A DNA stretch of 64,000 nt from Trebonia sp963843745 (GTDB taxonomy: Bacteria > Actinomycetota > Actinomycetes > Streptosporangiales > Streptosporangiaceae): assembly GCA_963843745.1 (NCBI GenBank), contig CAWJLP010000009.1:1-64000 (forward strand), read 5' to 3'. Both the position numbers and the translations under genes were made by a program. Each line of letters begins with the position of its first letter. Positions within the stretch are counted from its first letter, which is position 1. Positions 7,806-16,645 of the stretch are shown here, one piece after another. Below the pieces are notes generated by a model, which made no database searches, was not told where the DNA came from, and worked only from the letters and a program-made list of their open reading frames with translations.

Positions 7806-7827
7806 GCGTCTAGGGAGATTTCACGGA

Positions 7828-8823
7828 ATGTCACACAGTGTTAGCCAGGGGGGACAGCCCCCCGCAACCCCCCGCAGGGGGAAAGTAGCCGTCATCGGCG
7901 CCGGCTTCTACGGCTCGACCACGGCGCAGCGGCTTGCTGAGTACGACATCTTCGACGAGGTCGTGCTCACCGACATCATCGAGGGCAAGCCGGAGGGGCT
8001 GGCGCTGGACATGAACCAGTCGCGGCCTGTCGAGGGTTTCGAGACGAGGGTGACCGGCCAGACGACCGGCGCCGACGGCGCAGGTTACGAGGCGATCGCC
8101 GGCGCGGACATCGTGGTGATCACCGCCGGCCTCGCCCGCAAGCCGGGCATGAGCCGGATGGACCTGATCGAGGTCAACGCCAAGATCGTCAGGAACGTGG
8201 TGGAGAACGTCGTCAAGCACGCGCCGGAGGCGGTGCTGATCGTCGTGTCCAACCCGCTCGACGAGATGACGGCGCTCGCGGCGAAGGTCTCCGGGTTCCC
8301 CTCCGCGCGGGTCATGGGCCAGGCGGGCATGCTGGACACCGCCAGGTTCTCGTACTTCGTGGCGGAGAAGCTGGGCGTTCCTGTCGGCTCGGTGCGGACG
8401 CTGACCCTGGGATCGCACGGCGACACGATGGTGCCGGTCCCGTCGGCCTGCTCCGTTGACGGCAAGCCGCTCGCCGAGCTGCTGCCGGCGGAGGAGATCG
8501 AGGCCCTGGTCCAGCGGACGCGCAACGGCGGCGGCGAGATCGTCGCGCTGCTCAAGACCGGCTCGGCGTACTACGCGCCGTCCGCGGCGGCCGCCAGGAT
8601 GGCGCGCGCGGTGGCCAAGGACACGGGCGCGGTCATGCCGGTCTGCGCGTGGGTGGACGGCGAGTACGGCATCAGCGGCGTCTACCTCGGGGTGGAGGCT
8701 GAGATCGGGTCGGGCGGCATCCGCCGGGTGGTGGAGCGCGACCTGTCTGAGGCCGAGCTGGCCGCGCTGCGCGCGGCGGCGGAGGCCGTCAGGGCCAAGC
8801 AAGCGGACGTCGCCAGCCTGTAA
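7828..8823 (+). CDS. mdh: Malate dehydrogenase (LDH-like type)
   Basis: About 331 residues. It oxidises malate to oxaloacetate with NAD. The Rossmann loop VIGAGFYGSTTA is near residues 20-31, the NAD-selective acidic residue in VVLTDI follows, the substrate arginines lie in GLARKPGMSRMDL, and the catalytic histidine is in LGSHGDTMVPVP. The overall pattern is that of the LDH-like MDH group with a short N-terminal extension rich in Gln/Pro. ATG at 7828 has AGGGAGA about 10 bases upstream and is favoured over an in-frame start inside icd. It is convergent with galK across a shared hairpin. Confidence 0.95.
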   Translation: MSHSVSQGGQPPATPRRGKVAVIGAGFYGSTTAQRLAEYDIFDEVVLTDIIEGKPEGLALDMNQSRPVEGFETRVTGQTTGADGAGYEAIAGADIVVITAGLARKPGMSRMDLIEVNAKIVRNVVENVVKHAPEAVLIVVSNPLDEMTALAAKVSGFPSARVMGQAGMLDTARFSYFVAEKLGVPVGSVRTLTLGSHGDTMVPVPSACSVDGKPLAELLPAEEIEALVQRTRNGGGEIVALLKTGSAYYAPSAAAARMARAVAKDTGAVMPVCAWVDGEYGISGVYLGVEAEIGSGGIRRVVERDLSEAELAALRAAAEAVRAKQADVASL

Positions 8824-8831
8824 GGGTTTTC

Positions 8832-8881
8832 GCGGCCCGTGCCAGCTCGCCGTGGTCTGTCTACGCGAGCTGGCGGGCCGC
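8832..8881. terminator. Bidirectional terminator hairpin between mdh and galK
   Basis: GCGGCCCG-TG-CCAGCTCGC (8832-8850) pairs with GCGAGCTGGCGGGCCGC (8865-8881), a 17-bp stem with a 2-base bulge and 14-base loop. The galK stop codon lies inside the loop. There is no long U-tract, as is common for actinobacterial I-shaped terminators. Confidence 0.7.
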
Positions 8882-10018
8882 GGCCGACGGGATCGCGTCG
8901 ATGAACTCCGGCGGAGTCCACCCGCGTTCCGTGAACGCCTCCGTCAGCGCCGCGCGTACCGCGGCCATCCGCTCCACGGGGATCAGGGCCAGCACGGAAC
9001 CGCCGAAGCCGCCGCCGATCATCCGGGCCCCGAGCGCGCCGGCGGCGACGGCGACCTCGACCGTGACGTCCGCCGCTGGCCAGGAGACCTCGAAGTCGTC
9101 CCTGAGCGACGCGTGTGCCTCGGTGAGCAGGCGGCCGATGTACCGGTAGATCGCCAGCGGCGGCACTGACTCGGCGCCGCCCGCCGCGGGGACTGAACCG
9201 CTCAGCAGCGCCGACGCGATCGCGCGGGCCCGGGCGCTGTCGGCGATGACGTGCCTGGCGCGCCGCCGCAGCACGGGGTCGGCCAGCCGGCTGGCGTCGG
9301 CGGGGTCCTGCACCGCGCCGAGGTACGGCACCCCCAGCAGCCGGGCCGCCTCCTCACACTCGGCGCGCCGCTGGCCGTACTCGCCGGACACCAGGGCATG
9401 CGCGACGCGGGTGTCGATGATCAGCGCGGCCGCCCCGGCCGCGGCCGGGGTGAACGGCACCTGGGTCACGGTCAGCGTCGCGCAGTCGAGCAGCATCGCG
9501 TGGCCCTCCTGGCACAGCAGCGCCGCGTACTGGTCGATGATCCCGGTCGGCGCGCCAACGAAGTCGTTTTCTGCCCGCTTGGCGATCGCCGCGAGCGTCC
9601 GGCGCTCCACCGTCACGCCGGACAGCTCGCAGAGCGCCAGCGCCACCGAGCATTCCAGCGCGGCGGAGGACGACACCCCCGCGCCCACCGGCAGGTCGGA
9701 GTCGATGTCGATAGAGGCGCCCGCGACGTCGACTCCGGCTTCGCGCAGCGCCCACGCGACACCCGCCGGGTAGGCGGCCCAGCCCGTCACGGCGCCGGGC
9801 GCGAGCGAGTCCAGCGCCACCGTGACCGGCTCGTCGGGCACCTGCTTGGAGCGCAGCGCCAGCATCCAGCCGGGGCGCCCGGGCCGCCCGGGGCGCCCGG
9901 GCCGGGCGGCGGCGCTGGCCGTCACGCCGTGGGCGAGCGCGAACGGGAGCACGTACCCCCCGTTGTAGTCGGTGTGCTCGCCCATCAAGTTGGCCCGCCC
10001 GGGCGCGAACCATCTCAC
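8861..10018 (-). CDS. galK: Galactokinase
   Basis: A GHMP-family sugar kinase of about 385 residues that phosphorylates galactose at C1 for the Leloir pathway. Motif 1, the galactose-binding signature, appears as GRANLMGEHTDYNGG near the start; motif 2, the ATP loop, as LPVGAGVSSSAALE; motif 3 as GARMIGGGFGGSVLAL near the C-terminus. Start: GTG at 10018, preceded by GGGAGG; longer frames reach far upstream but lack family similarity. An unusual Gly-Arg-Pro repeat (GRPGRPGRPG, residues about 35-45) is inserted between strands and is encoded by a G/C-only tract. No galT or galE is near it. Confidence 0.92.
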   Translation of the reverse strand: MRWFAPGRANLMGEHTDYNGGYVLPFALAHGVTASAAARPGRPGRPGRPGWMLALRSKQVPDEPVTVALDSLAPGAVTGWAAYPAGVAWALREAGVDVAGASIDIDSDLPVGAGVSSSAALECSVALALCELSGVTVERRTLAAIAKRAENDFVGAPTGIIDQYAALLCQEGHAMLLDCATLTVTQVPFTPAAAGAAALIIDTRVAHALVSGEYGQRRAECEEAARLLGVPYLGAVQDPADASRLADPVLRRRARHVIADSARARAIASALLSGSVPAAGGAESVPPLAIYRYIGRLLTEAHASLRDDFEVSWPAADVTVEVAVAAGALGARMIGGGFGGSVLALIPVERMAAVRAALTEAFTERGWTPPEFIDAIPSAAARQLA

Positions 10019-10157
10019 AGTGCCTCCCTGAACGTTCCCGGGGTCCGCGTCGTCGCCCAGGTGGCCAGCGGTCTCACGGGACGCATACGCTATCCCGTCT
10101 AGACTGGCCGCGATAGCGCGGCTGGCACAAGGGACCGGGAAAGTCGGCGATCGCAGC

Positions 10158-11690
10158 GTGAGCCAGGTCGTCTGGGACGTCATCATCGTTCTTGTCATCG
10201 TGTGCATCGGCGGGTTTTTCGCCGCGGCGGAGATGGCACTGGTCTCGCTGCGCGAGGGCCAGGTCCGGTCGCTGGCCAGGCGCGGCAGGCGCGGCGCGAA
10301 GGCCGCGCGGCTGGCGTCGGACCCCAACAGGTTCCTGTCCGCGGTGCAGATCGGCACGACGCTGGCGACCCTGGTTACCGGCGCGTTCGGCGCCGACACG
10401 CTGGCCACCGCCCTGCGGTCCTGGCTGGTCAGGCAGGGCATGGCGGATGGCGTCGCGGGGCCGCTGGCGTTCGGCATCGTCACCGTGTGCATCACGTTCA
10501 TCACCCTGGTCCTCTCTGAGCTGGCCCCCAAGCGGCTGGCGCTGCAGCGCACCGTCCCGATAGCGCTGCTCGCCGCGCCGACGCTGGACCGGATCGCCAC
10601 GCTCGCCAGGCCGGTGGTGTGGCTGCTGTCGGTCTCGGTCAACGTGGTCGTCACCCTGCTCGGCGGTGACCCGCGGCAGGGCCGCCAGGCGATGACCGAG
10701 GCAGAGCTGCGCGAGCTGGTCACCGGCACCCAGGCGCTGAGCGCGGACGAGCGGCGCATCGTCGGGGAGGTCTTCGACGCGGGCAAGCGGCAGATCCGCG
10801 AGGTGCTGCTGCCGCGCACGGAGGTGGAGTTCCTCGCGGCGGGCACCACGATCGGCGAGGCGGCGCGCATCGCGTCGAGCGTGCCGTACTCACGGCTGCC
10901 GGTCTACCAGGACTCCTACGACAACGTGATCGGCTTCGTGCACATCAGGGACCTGCTCGGGCCGACGGCCCCGGACCGGATGGCGCTGGTCGACGAGGTG
11001 ATCAGGCCGGTGAAGTTCCTGCCGATCAGCAAGACGGTGCTCGCCGCGCTGTCGGAGATGCGCCGGGACCGGGCGCACCTGGCGATCGTGGCCGACGAGT
11101 ACGGCGGCACCGCGGGCATCGTCACGCTCGAGGACCTGGTCGAGGAGCTGATCGGCGACATCAGGGACGAGTACGACACCGGGCTCGCCGCGGCCACCAA
11201 GCTGCCGCGCGGCGAGGTTGACGTGGACGGCCTGCTCAACCTGGACGAGTTCGCTGAGCAGACCAGCGTCGAGCTGCCTGAAGGACCGTACGAGACGGTG
11301 GCGGGCTACGTGCTCGCGGCGCTCGGCGAGCTGCCGTCGCCCGGCGAGTCGGTCAAGGTCCCCGGTTACACGATCACGGTCACCGAGATGGACGGCCGCC
11401 GGATCGCCCGGCTGCGGGTCACGCCCGTGCCGCGTCCCGCGCCGGCCCTGGCACGCCGGCCGCTGGGGCGCCGGCCGAGGCCGCCCCGCCCGGCCAGGCT
11501 CCCGCGACGCCGCCCGGCCAGGCTCCCGCGACGCCGCCCGGCCAGGCTCCCGCGACGCCGCCCGGGCAGGCTCCCACGGCGCCGCCCGGGCAGGCTTCCA
11601 CAGCGCCGCCCGGCTGACCGGCGGCTAAACTTGACCTTCTGCATGGGAAATTCCCTGGGGGAAGGCGGTACATGTGCCTGGCGGGTTTGA
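10158..11690 (+). CDS. DUF21-CBS membrane protein (HlyC/CorC/CNNM-like family)
   Basis: Begins with a DUF21 transmembrane domain (about 1-190; first helix VIIVLVIVCIGGFFAAAEMA, then the SELAPKRLALQ hallmark), followed by two CBS domains (about 205-330) and a CorC/HlyC C-terminal domain (about 345-425). Family members are implicated in magnesium and other divalent cation handling. The tail after residue 425 is suspect: this frame gives an Arg-rich repeat and runs 17 bases into guaA. A neighbouring frame gives a Pro/Ala/Gln-rich tail ending at TGA 11615-11617. A single missing base near 11410-11430 would explain this. Start GTG at 10158. Confidence 0.88.
   Translation: MSQVVWDVIIVLVIVCIGGFFAAAEMALVSLREGQVRSLARRGRRGAKAARLASDPNRFLSAVQIGTTLATLVTGAFGADTLATALRSWLVRQGMADGVAGPLAFGIVTVCITFITLVLSELAPKRLALQRTVPIALLAAPTLDRIATLARPVVWLLSVSVNVVVTLLGGDPRQGRQAMTEAELRELVTGTQALSADERRIVGEVFDAGKRQIREVLLPRTEVEFLAAGTTIGEAARIASSVPYSRLPVYQDSYDNVIGFVHIRDLLGPTAPDRMALVDEVIRPVKFLPISKTVLAALSEMRRDRAHLAIVADEYGGTAGIVTLEDLVEELIGDIRDEYDTGLAAATKLPRGEVDVDGLLNLDEFAEQTSVELPEGPYETVAGYVLAALGELPSPGESVKVPGYTITVTEMDGRRIARLRVTPVPRPAPALARRPLGRRPRPPRPARLPRRRPARLPRRRPARLPRRRPGRLPRRRPGRLPQRRPADRRLNLTFCMGNSLGEGGTCAWRV
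11491..11610 (+). repeat. Tandem 24-bp repeat, five units
   Basis: Five consecutive 24-base units start at 11491, 11515, 11539, 11563 and 11587. The first three are identical (CGGCCAGGCTCCCGCGACGC plus CGCC) and the last two carry a few substitutions. They encode an 8-residue repeat at the C-terminus of the DUF21-CBS protein: RLPRRRPA in the open frame, or GQAPATPP in the frame that ends at 11617. Confidence 0.95.
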
Positions 11691-13242
11691 CACCGTTCTG
11701 GTCGTTGACTTCGGCGCTCAGTACGCCCAGCTGATAGCTCGCCGGGTACGCGAGTGCCACGTCTACTCGGAGATCGTCCCGTCGACGATGCCGGTCGCGG
11801 AGATGCTGGCCCGGCAGCCGAAGGCGATCATCTTGTCCGGGGGACCCTCGTCGGTCTACGCGCCGGGCGCTCCGGCCGCGCCGGCCGGGCTGTTCGAGGC
11901 CGGCGTGCCGGTGCTCGGCATCTGCTACGGGCATCAGGTGCTGGTCAGGGAGCTGGGCGGGACCGTCGAGCGCACCGGCGCCGCCGAGTACGGCGGGACG
12001 CCGGTGCGGGTCACCGCCGGCGGCGGCCGGCTGCTCGCCGGGCTCGGGGACGGATTCGGCGTCTGGATGTCGCACGGCGACACGTCCACGGTCGCGCCGC
12101 CGGGCTTCACGGTGACCGCGTACACCGCGGCGACCCCCGCCGCGGCGGTCGAGGCGCCGGATCGCGGGCTTTACGGGGTCCAGTTCCATCCCGAGGTCAT
12201 GCACACCGAGCACGGGATCACGATCTTGCGCCGCTTCCTCGAGGCGGCGGGATGCCGGCCTACGTGGACGATGGTGAACATCGTCGAGGAGCAGACCGGG
12301 CGGATCAGGGAGCAGGTAGGCGGCGGCCGGGCGATCGCCGGGCTGTCCGGCGGGGTGGATTCCGCGGTCGCCGCGGCGCTGGTGCAGCGCGCCATCGGGG
12401 AGCGCCTGACGTGCGTTTTCGTCGACCACGGGCTGCTGCGCAAAGGCGAGGCGGAGCAGGTCGAGCAGGACTTCGTGGCGGCGACGGGGGTGAGCCTGCG
12501 GGTGGTGGACGCCTCCGCGGCGTTCCTCGGGGCGCTGCGCGGGGTCATCGACCCTGAGGCCAAGCGCAAGATCATCGGCCGGGAGTTCATCAGGGCCTTC
12601 GAGCGTGCCGCCAGGGAGATCACCGCCGAGGCCGGCGCGCACGGCGAATCCACCGAGTTCCTCGTGCAGGGCACGCTCTACCCGGACGTGGTCGAGTCCG
12701 GCGGCGGCGCCGGCGCCGCGAACATCAAGTCGCACCACAACGTGGGCGGGCTGCCTGACGACCTGAAGTTCCGGCTGGTCGAGCCGCTGCGCGCGCTGTT
12801 CAAAGACGAGGTGCGACGGGTCGGCGAGGAACTCGGGCTGCCGCCGGAGATCGTGTGGCGCCAGCCGTTCCCCGGCCCGGGGCTAGGCATCAGGATCATC
12901 GGCGAGGTGACCGCGCCGCGGCTGGAGATCCTGCGCGAGGCGGACGCGATCGCGCGCGCCGAGCTGACCGCGGCGGGACTGGACACGACCGTCTGGCAGT
13001 GCCCGGTGGTGCTGCTCGCCGACGTGCGCTCCGTTGGCGTGCAGGGCGATGGCAGGACTTACGGGCACCCGGTCGTACTGCGGCCGGTAACCAGCGAGGA
13101 CGCGATGACCGCGGACTGGGCCAGGCTGCCGAACGACCTGCTGGCCCGGATCTCGACGCGGATCACGAACGAGGTGCCTGAGGTGAACCGGGTGGTCCTC
13201 GACGTCACGAGCAAGCCGCCTGGCACGATCGAATGGGAGTAG
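11674..13242 (+). CDS. guaA: GMP synthase (glutamine-hydrolysing)
   Basis: A 522-residue enzyme converting XMP to GMP with glutamine and ATP. The N-terminal class I amidotransferase domain has the nucleophile Cys in GICYGHQ and the His-Glu pair in VQFHPEVMHTEHG. The ATP pyrophosphatase P-loop is LSGGVDSAV, about residue 223. The C-terminal dimerisation domain has RQPFPGPGLGIRIIGE and ends in the characteristic KPPGTIEWE. Starts with GTG at 11674. It stands upstream of groES but is separated from it by a promoter and CIRCE. guaB and guaB3 lie about 3.4 kb downstream. Confidence 0.97.
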   Translation: MPGGFDTVLVVDFGAQYAQLIARRVRECHVYSEIVPSTMPVAEMLARQPKAIILSGGPSSVYAPGAPAAPAGLFEAGVPVLGICYGHQVLVRELGGTVERTGAAEYGGTPVRVTAGGGRLLAGLGDGFGVWMSHGDTSTVAPPGFTVTAYTAATPAAAVEAPDRGLYGVQFHPEVMHTEHGITILRRFLEAAGCRPTWTMVNIVEEQTGRIREQVGGGRAIAGLSGGVDSAVAAALVQRAIGERLTCVFVDHGLLRKGEAEQVEQDFVAATGVSLRVVDASAAFLGALRGVIDPEAKRKIIGREFIRAFERAAREITAEAGAHGESTEFLVQGTLYPDVVESGGGAGAANIKSHHNVGGLPDDLKFRLVEPLRALFKDEVRRVGEELGLPPEIVWRQPFPGPGLGIRIIGEVTAPRLEILREADAIARAELTAAGLDTTVWQCPVVLLADVRSVGVQGDGRTYGHPVVLRPVTSEDAMTADWARLPNDLLARISTRITNEVPEVNRVVLDVTSKPPGTIEWE

Positions 13243-13285
13243 CCACAGTCGCCGCGGATCGGCCCTGGCGATGCCACGGTCCGTG

Positions 13286-13314
13286 TTGACGGGGTACGGA
13301 CTGGCTACTAGTGT
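13286..13314 (+). promoter_or_regulatory. Promoter of groES-groEL1
   Basis: TTGACG (13286-13291) and TAGTGT (13309-13314) are separated by 17 bases, a good match to a vegetative sigma promoter. The predicted start point falls at the beginning of the CIRCE element. Confidence 0.7.
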
Positions 13315-13320
13315 TCGGCA

Positions 13321-13347
13321 TTAGCACTCACTGGTGTAGAGTGCTAA
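13321..13347 (+). promoter_or_regulatory. CIRCE operator (HrcA binding site)
   Basis: Perfect copy of the CIRCE inverted repeat: TTAGCACTC, 9-base spacer, GAGTGCTAA. In actinobacteria HrcA binds here to repress groE genes at normal temperature. It lies at the likely transcription start, about 100 bases before groES. Confidence 0.97.
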
Positions 13348-13447
13348 TGCGACGAGGCAGGTCTGACACCCGCGACGGCAGGCCAACCCTGGTCGTCCAT
13401 CGCCAGCAACTCACACAGTTACCCTTTCCGGAGGGGGAGGTCAGATC

Positions 13448-13759
13448 GTGACGACCGCCACCAAGGTTGTTCTCAAACCACTCGAGGACCGGATCGTGGT
13501 CAAGCCGCTTGAGGCGGAGCAGACCACGGCATCCGGACTTGTCATCCCGGACACCGCGAAGGAGAAGCCCCAGGAGGGCGAAGTCCTCGCGGTCGGTCCC
13601 GGCCGCTTCGACGATGCGGGCGCCAAGCGCGTGCCCGTCGACGTGAAGGTCGGCGACGTGGTCCTGTACAGCAAGTACGGCGGCACGGAAGTGAAGTACT
13701 CGGGCGAAGAGTACCTGGTGCTCTCGGCCCGCGACGTGCTCGCGATTATCGAGAAGTAG
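13448..13759 (+). CDS. groES: Co-chaperonin GroES
   Basis: A 103-residue Hsp10. KPLEDRIVVKPLEAEQTTAS opens the barrel, the mobile loop follows (SGLVIPDTAKEKPQEGEV), and the end EYLVLSARDVLAIIEK is typical. It caps GroEL to form the folding chamber. GTG start at 13448 with a strong GGAGGGGGAGG ribosome site. First gene of the HrcA/CIRCE operon; groEL1 follows after a 115-base gap with a stable hairpin. Confidence 0.98.
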   Translation: MTTATKVVLKPLEDRIVVKPLEAEQTTASGLVIPDTAKEKPQEGEVLAVGPGRFDDAGAKRVPVDVKVGDVVLYSKYGGTEVKYSGEEYLVLSARDVLAIIEK

Positions 13760-13776
13760 TTACGCGTCGGCGCGTG

Positions 13777-13822
13777 GCCTCCGGCGGCTTCCCCGTCACG
13801 AACGGTGCGGGCCGCCGGAGGC
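13777..13822 (+). promoter_or_regulatory. Hairpin between groES and groEL1
   Basis: Perfect 12-bp inverted repeat GCCTCCGGCGGC (13777-13788) and GCCGCCGGAGGC (13811-13822) with a 22-base loop and no U-tract. It may be an mRNA processing or partial-termination site that sets the groES:groEL ratio. Confidence 0.55.
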
Positions 13823-13874
13823 GCGTCCGGCGTGCCAGTGCCCGCCTGATCCAACCGTAGGTTGAGGTAAGTCA

Positions 13875-15497
<1,623 letters not shown>

Positions 15498-15523
15498 GAA
15501 TTAGCCGCGCGGGTTCGCCTCTC

Positions 15524-15557
15524 ACGCGGGGGTCACGGGAAACCGTGGCCCCCGCGT
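15524..15557 (+). terminator. Terminator of the groE operon
   Basis: A 15-bp stem (ACGCGGGGGTCACGG with CCGTGGCCCCCGCGT, one G-T pair) with a GAAA tetraloop, starting 27 bases after the groEL1 stop. No U-tract. Confidence 0.75.
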
Positions 15558-15561
15558 TGGC

Positions 15562-15783
15562 GTGGCAGGCGAATTGATGTTCCCCTGGCGGGAATCAATC
15601 CAGGCGTGGGGGATCAGGATGGTGTGGACGAGGCTGCGCTGCCGCCTGCTGCTGCGGGTGGTGAGCGGGTTCACCGCGGCGGAAACCGGCGCGGTGCTTG
15701 GCATATCAGCCGAGGCGGTCCGGGTCGCGCAGTACCGCGCGCTGGCGCGAATGCGCAAGCTGCTCGCCAGCGAGCCCGGCTAG
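15562..15783 (+). pseudogene. Remnant of an ECF sigma factor (region 4 only), probably sigD
   Basis: Only the sigma region 4 helix-turn-helix is recognisable: RVVSGFTAAETGAVLGISAE then AVRVAQYRALARMRKLL, ending at the TAG at 15783. Region 2 and the rest of a normal sigma gene are missing; upstream of about 15628 the frame has no sigma similarity and abuts the groEL1 terminator. In M. tuberculosis sigD lies between groEL1 and guaB2, exactly this position, so this looks like the 3' end of a lost sigD. If translated from a nearby start it would make a short HTH peptide; I consider decay more likely. Confidence 0.65.
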
Positions 15784-15793
15784 CGGCGCGGTT

Positions 15794-16369
15794 TCACGAT
15801 TCGGCCCACATTGGCAGCGCGTCCGGCGGCAGCGGCACGGCGAACGCGTTCAGCAGGAAAGAGATCAGCGTGTAGTACCCGCATAGCGCCACCAGCCCGA
15901 CCATCCCGGCGTCGCCGAGAAGGCGGTGCGCGGCGTCGTACGTCTCCTGGTCTAGGCGTCCGGCGTCACTGAGCTGGCGGGCCACCGCGTACACGGCCCG
16001 TTCATCGTCGGCTTCAAACGGCGGCTCGTCACCGCGGCCGATCGCGTCCACTACCGCGCCGGCGACGCCGTGCTCGCGCGCCATCGGCGCGTGCGCCCAC
16101 CACTCGTACTCGGCCTGCCACCGTGCGCCGACCGTGATGATGGCGATCTCGGACAGCCGCCGCTCGATCGACGGGGCGGACCGCAGCGTCGCGCCGAGTG
16201 CGGACAGCCGCCGCCCGGCGTCAGGCGCCGTGGCGATCGCGTTGAACGGGCCGGCCAGGGCGCCGTCAGCGGTCACGGCCAGGTCGCCCCAGGTACCGAC
16301 GATGCCGTCCCACAGTCGCTGACCCTCGGGTCCCAGATCCTCGCGGCGCACATAGGGAATCCGGGTCAT
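15794..16369 (-). CDS. Carboxymuconolactone decarboxylase-family protein
   Basis: About 191 residues, all-helical. The layout is that of CMD/AhpD-like proteins: TRIPYVRREDLGPEGQRLWD at the start, a GPFNAIATAPDAGRRLSALG segment, RLSEIAIITVGARWQAEYEWWAH and GDAGMVGLVALCGYYTLISFLLNAF. The usual CxxC of peroxidatic members is absent, as in many decarboxylase-like relatives, so no enzyme activity is assigned. Start: ATG at 16369, which overlaps the stop of an upstream, apparently frameshifted small gene by 4 bases (ATGA), implying coupled translation. Confidence 0.75.
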   Translation of the reverse strand: MTRIPYVRREDLGPEGQRLWDGIVGTWGDLAVTADGALAGPFNAIATAPDAGRRLSALGATLRSAPSIERRLSEIAIITVGARWQAEYEWWAHAPMAREHGVAGAVVDAIGRGDEPPFEADDERAVYAVARQLSDAGRLDQETYDAAHRLLGDAGMVGLVALCGYYTLISFLLNAFAVPLPPDALPMWAES

Positions 16370-16607
16370 AGCCGAATAATAGCGACGACCGGACTGGTCA
16401 CGAGCGGGGGATGCGCAGGGGTGACCAGAAGGCCTTCGTGCAGCTCGGACCACGTGTTGTGGTAGGCGCCGGGGTGGGCGATGAACCACTGACGCTGGCC
16501 TGACGGGACCGCTCGTCATCTGGGCCGTCAAGGTCCTGGAACGGGAGATCCGCGCCGGGAACCTCCCCGAGCCGCCCGGGTAGGATGAGTCGATATCCCA
16601 CCGTCAC
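16366..16607 (-). pseudogene. Small unknown gene with an apparent 1-base frameshift
   Basis: Two partial frames join into one plausible small protein: from GTG 16607, YRLILPGRLGEVPGADLPFQ and DLDGPDDERSRQ, then in the next frame QWFIAHPGAYHNTWSELHEG and LLVTP, ending at TGA 16368-16366. The lengths differ by one base from a multiple of three, so one base missing near 16495-16510 would restore about 80 codons. The stop overlaps the ATG of the CMD-family gene as ATGA. Family unknown. It could alternatively be non-coding. Confidence 0.35.
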
Positions 16608-16645
16608 CAGCTGCTGCAGCCGCAGCTATGAGCCGTGAGGGCATC

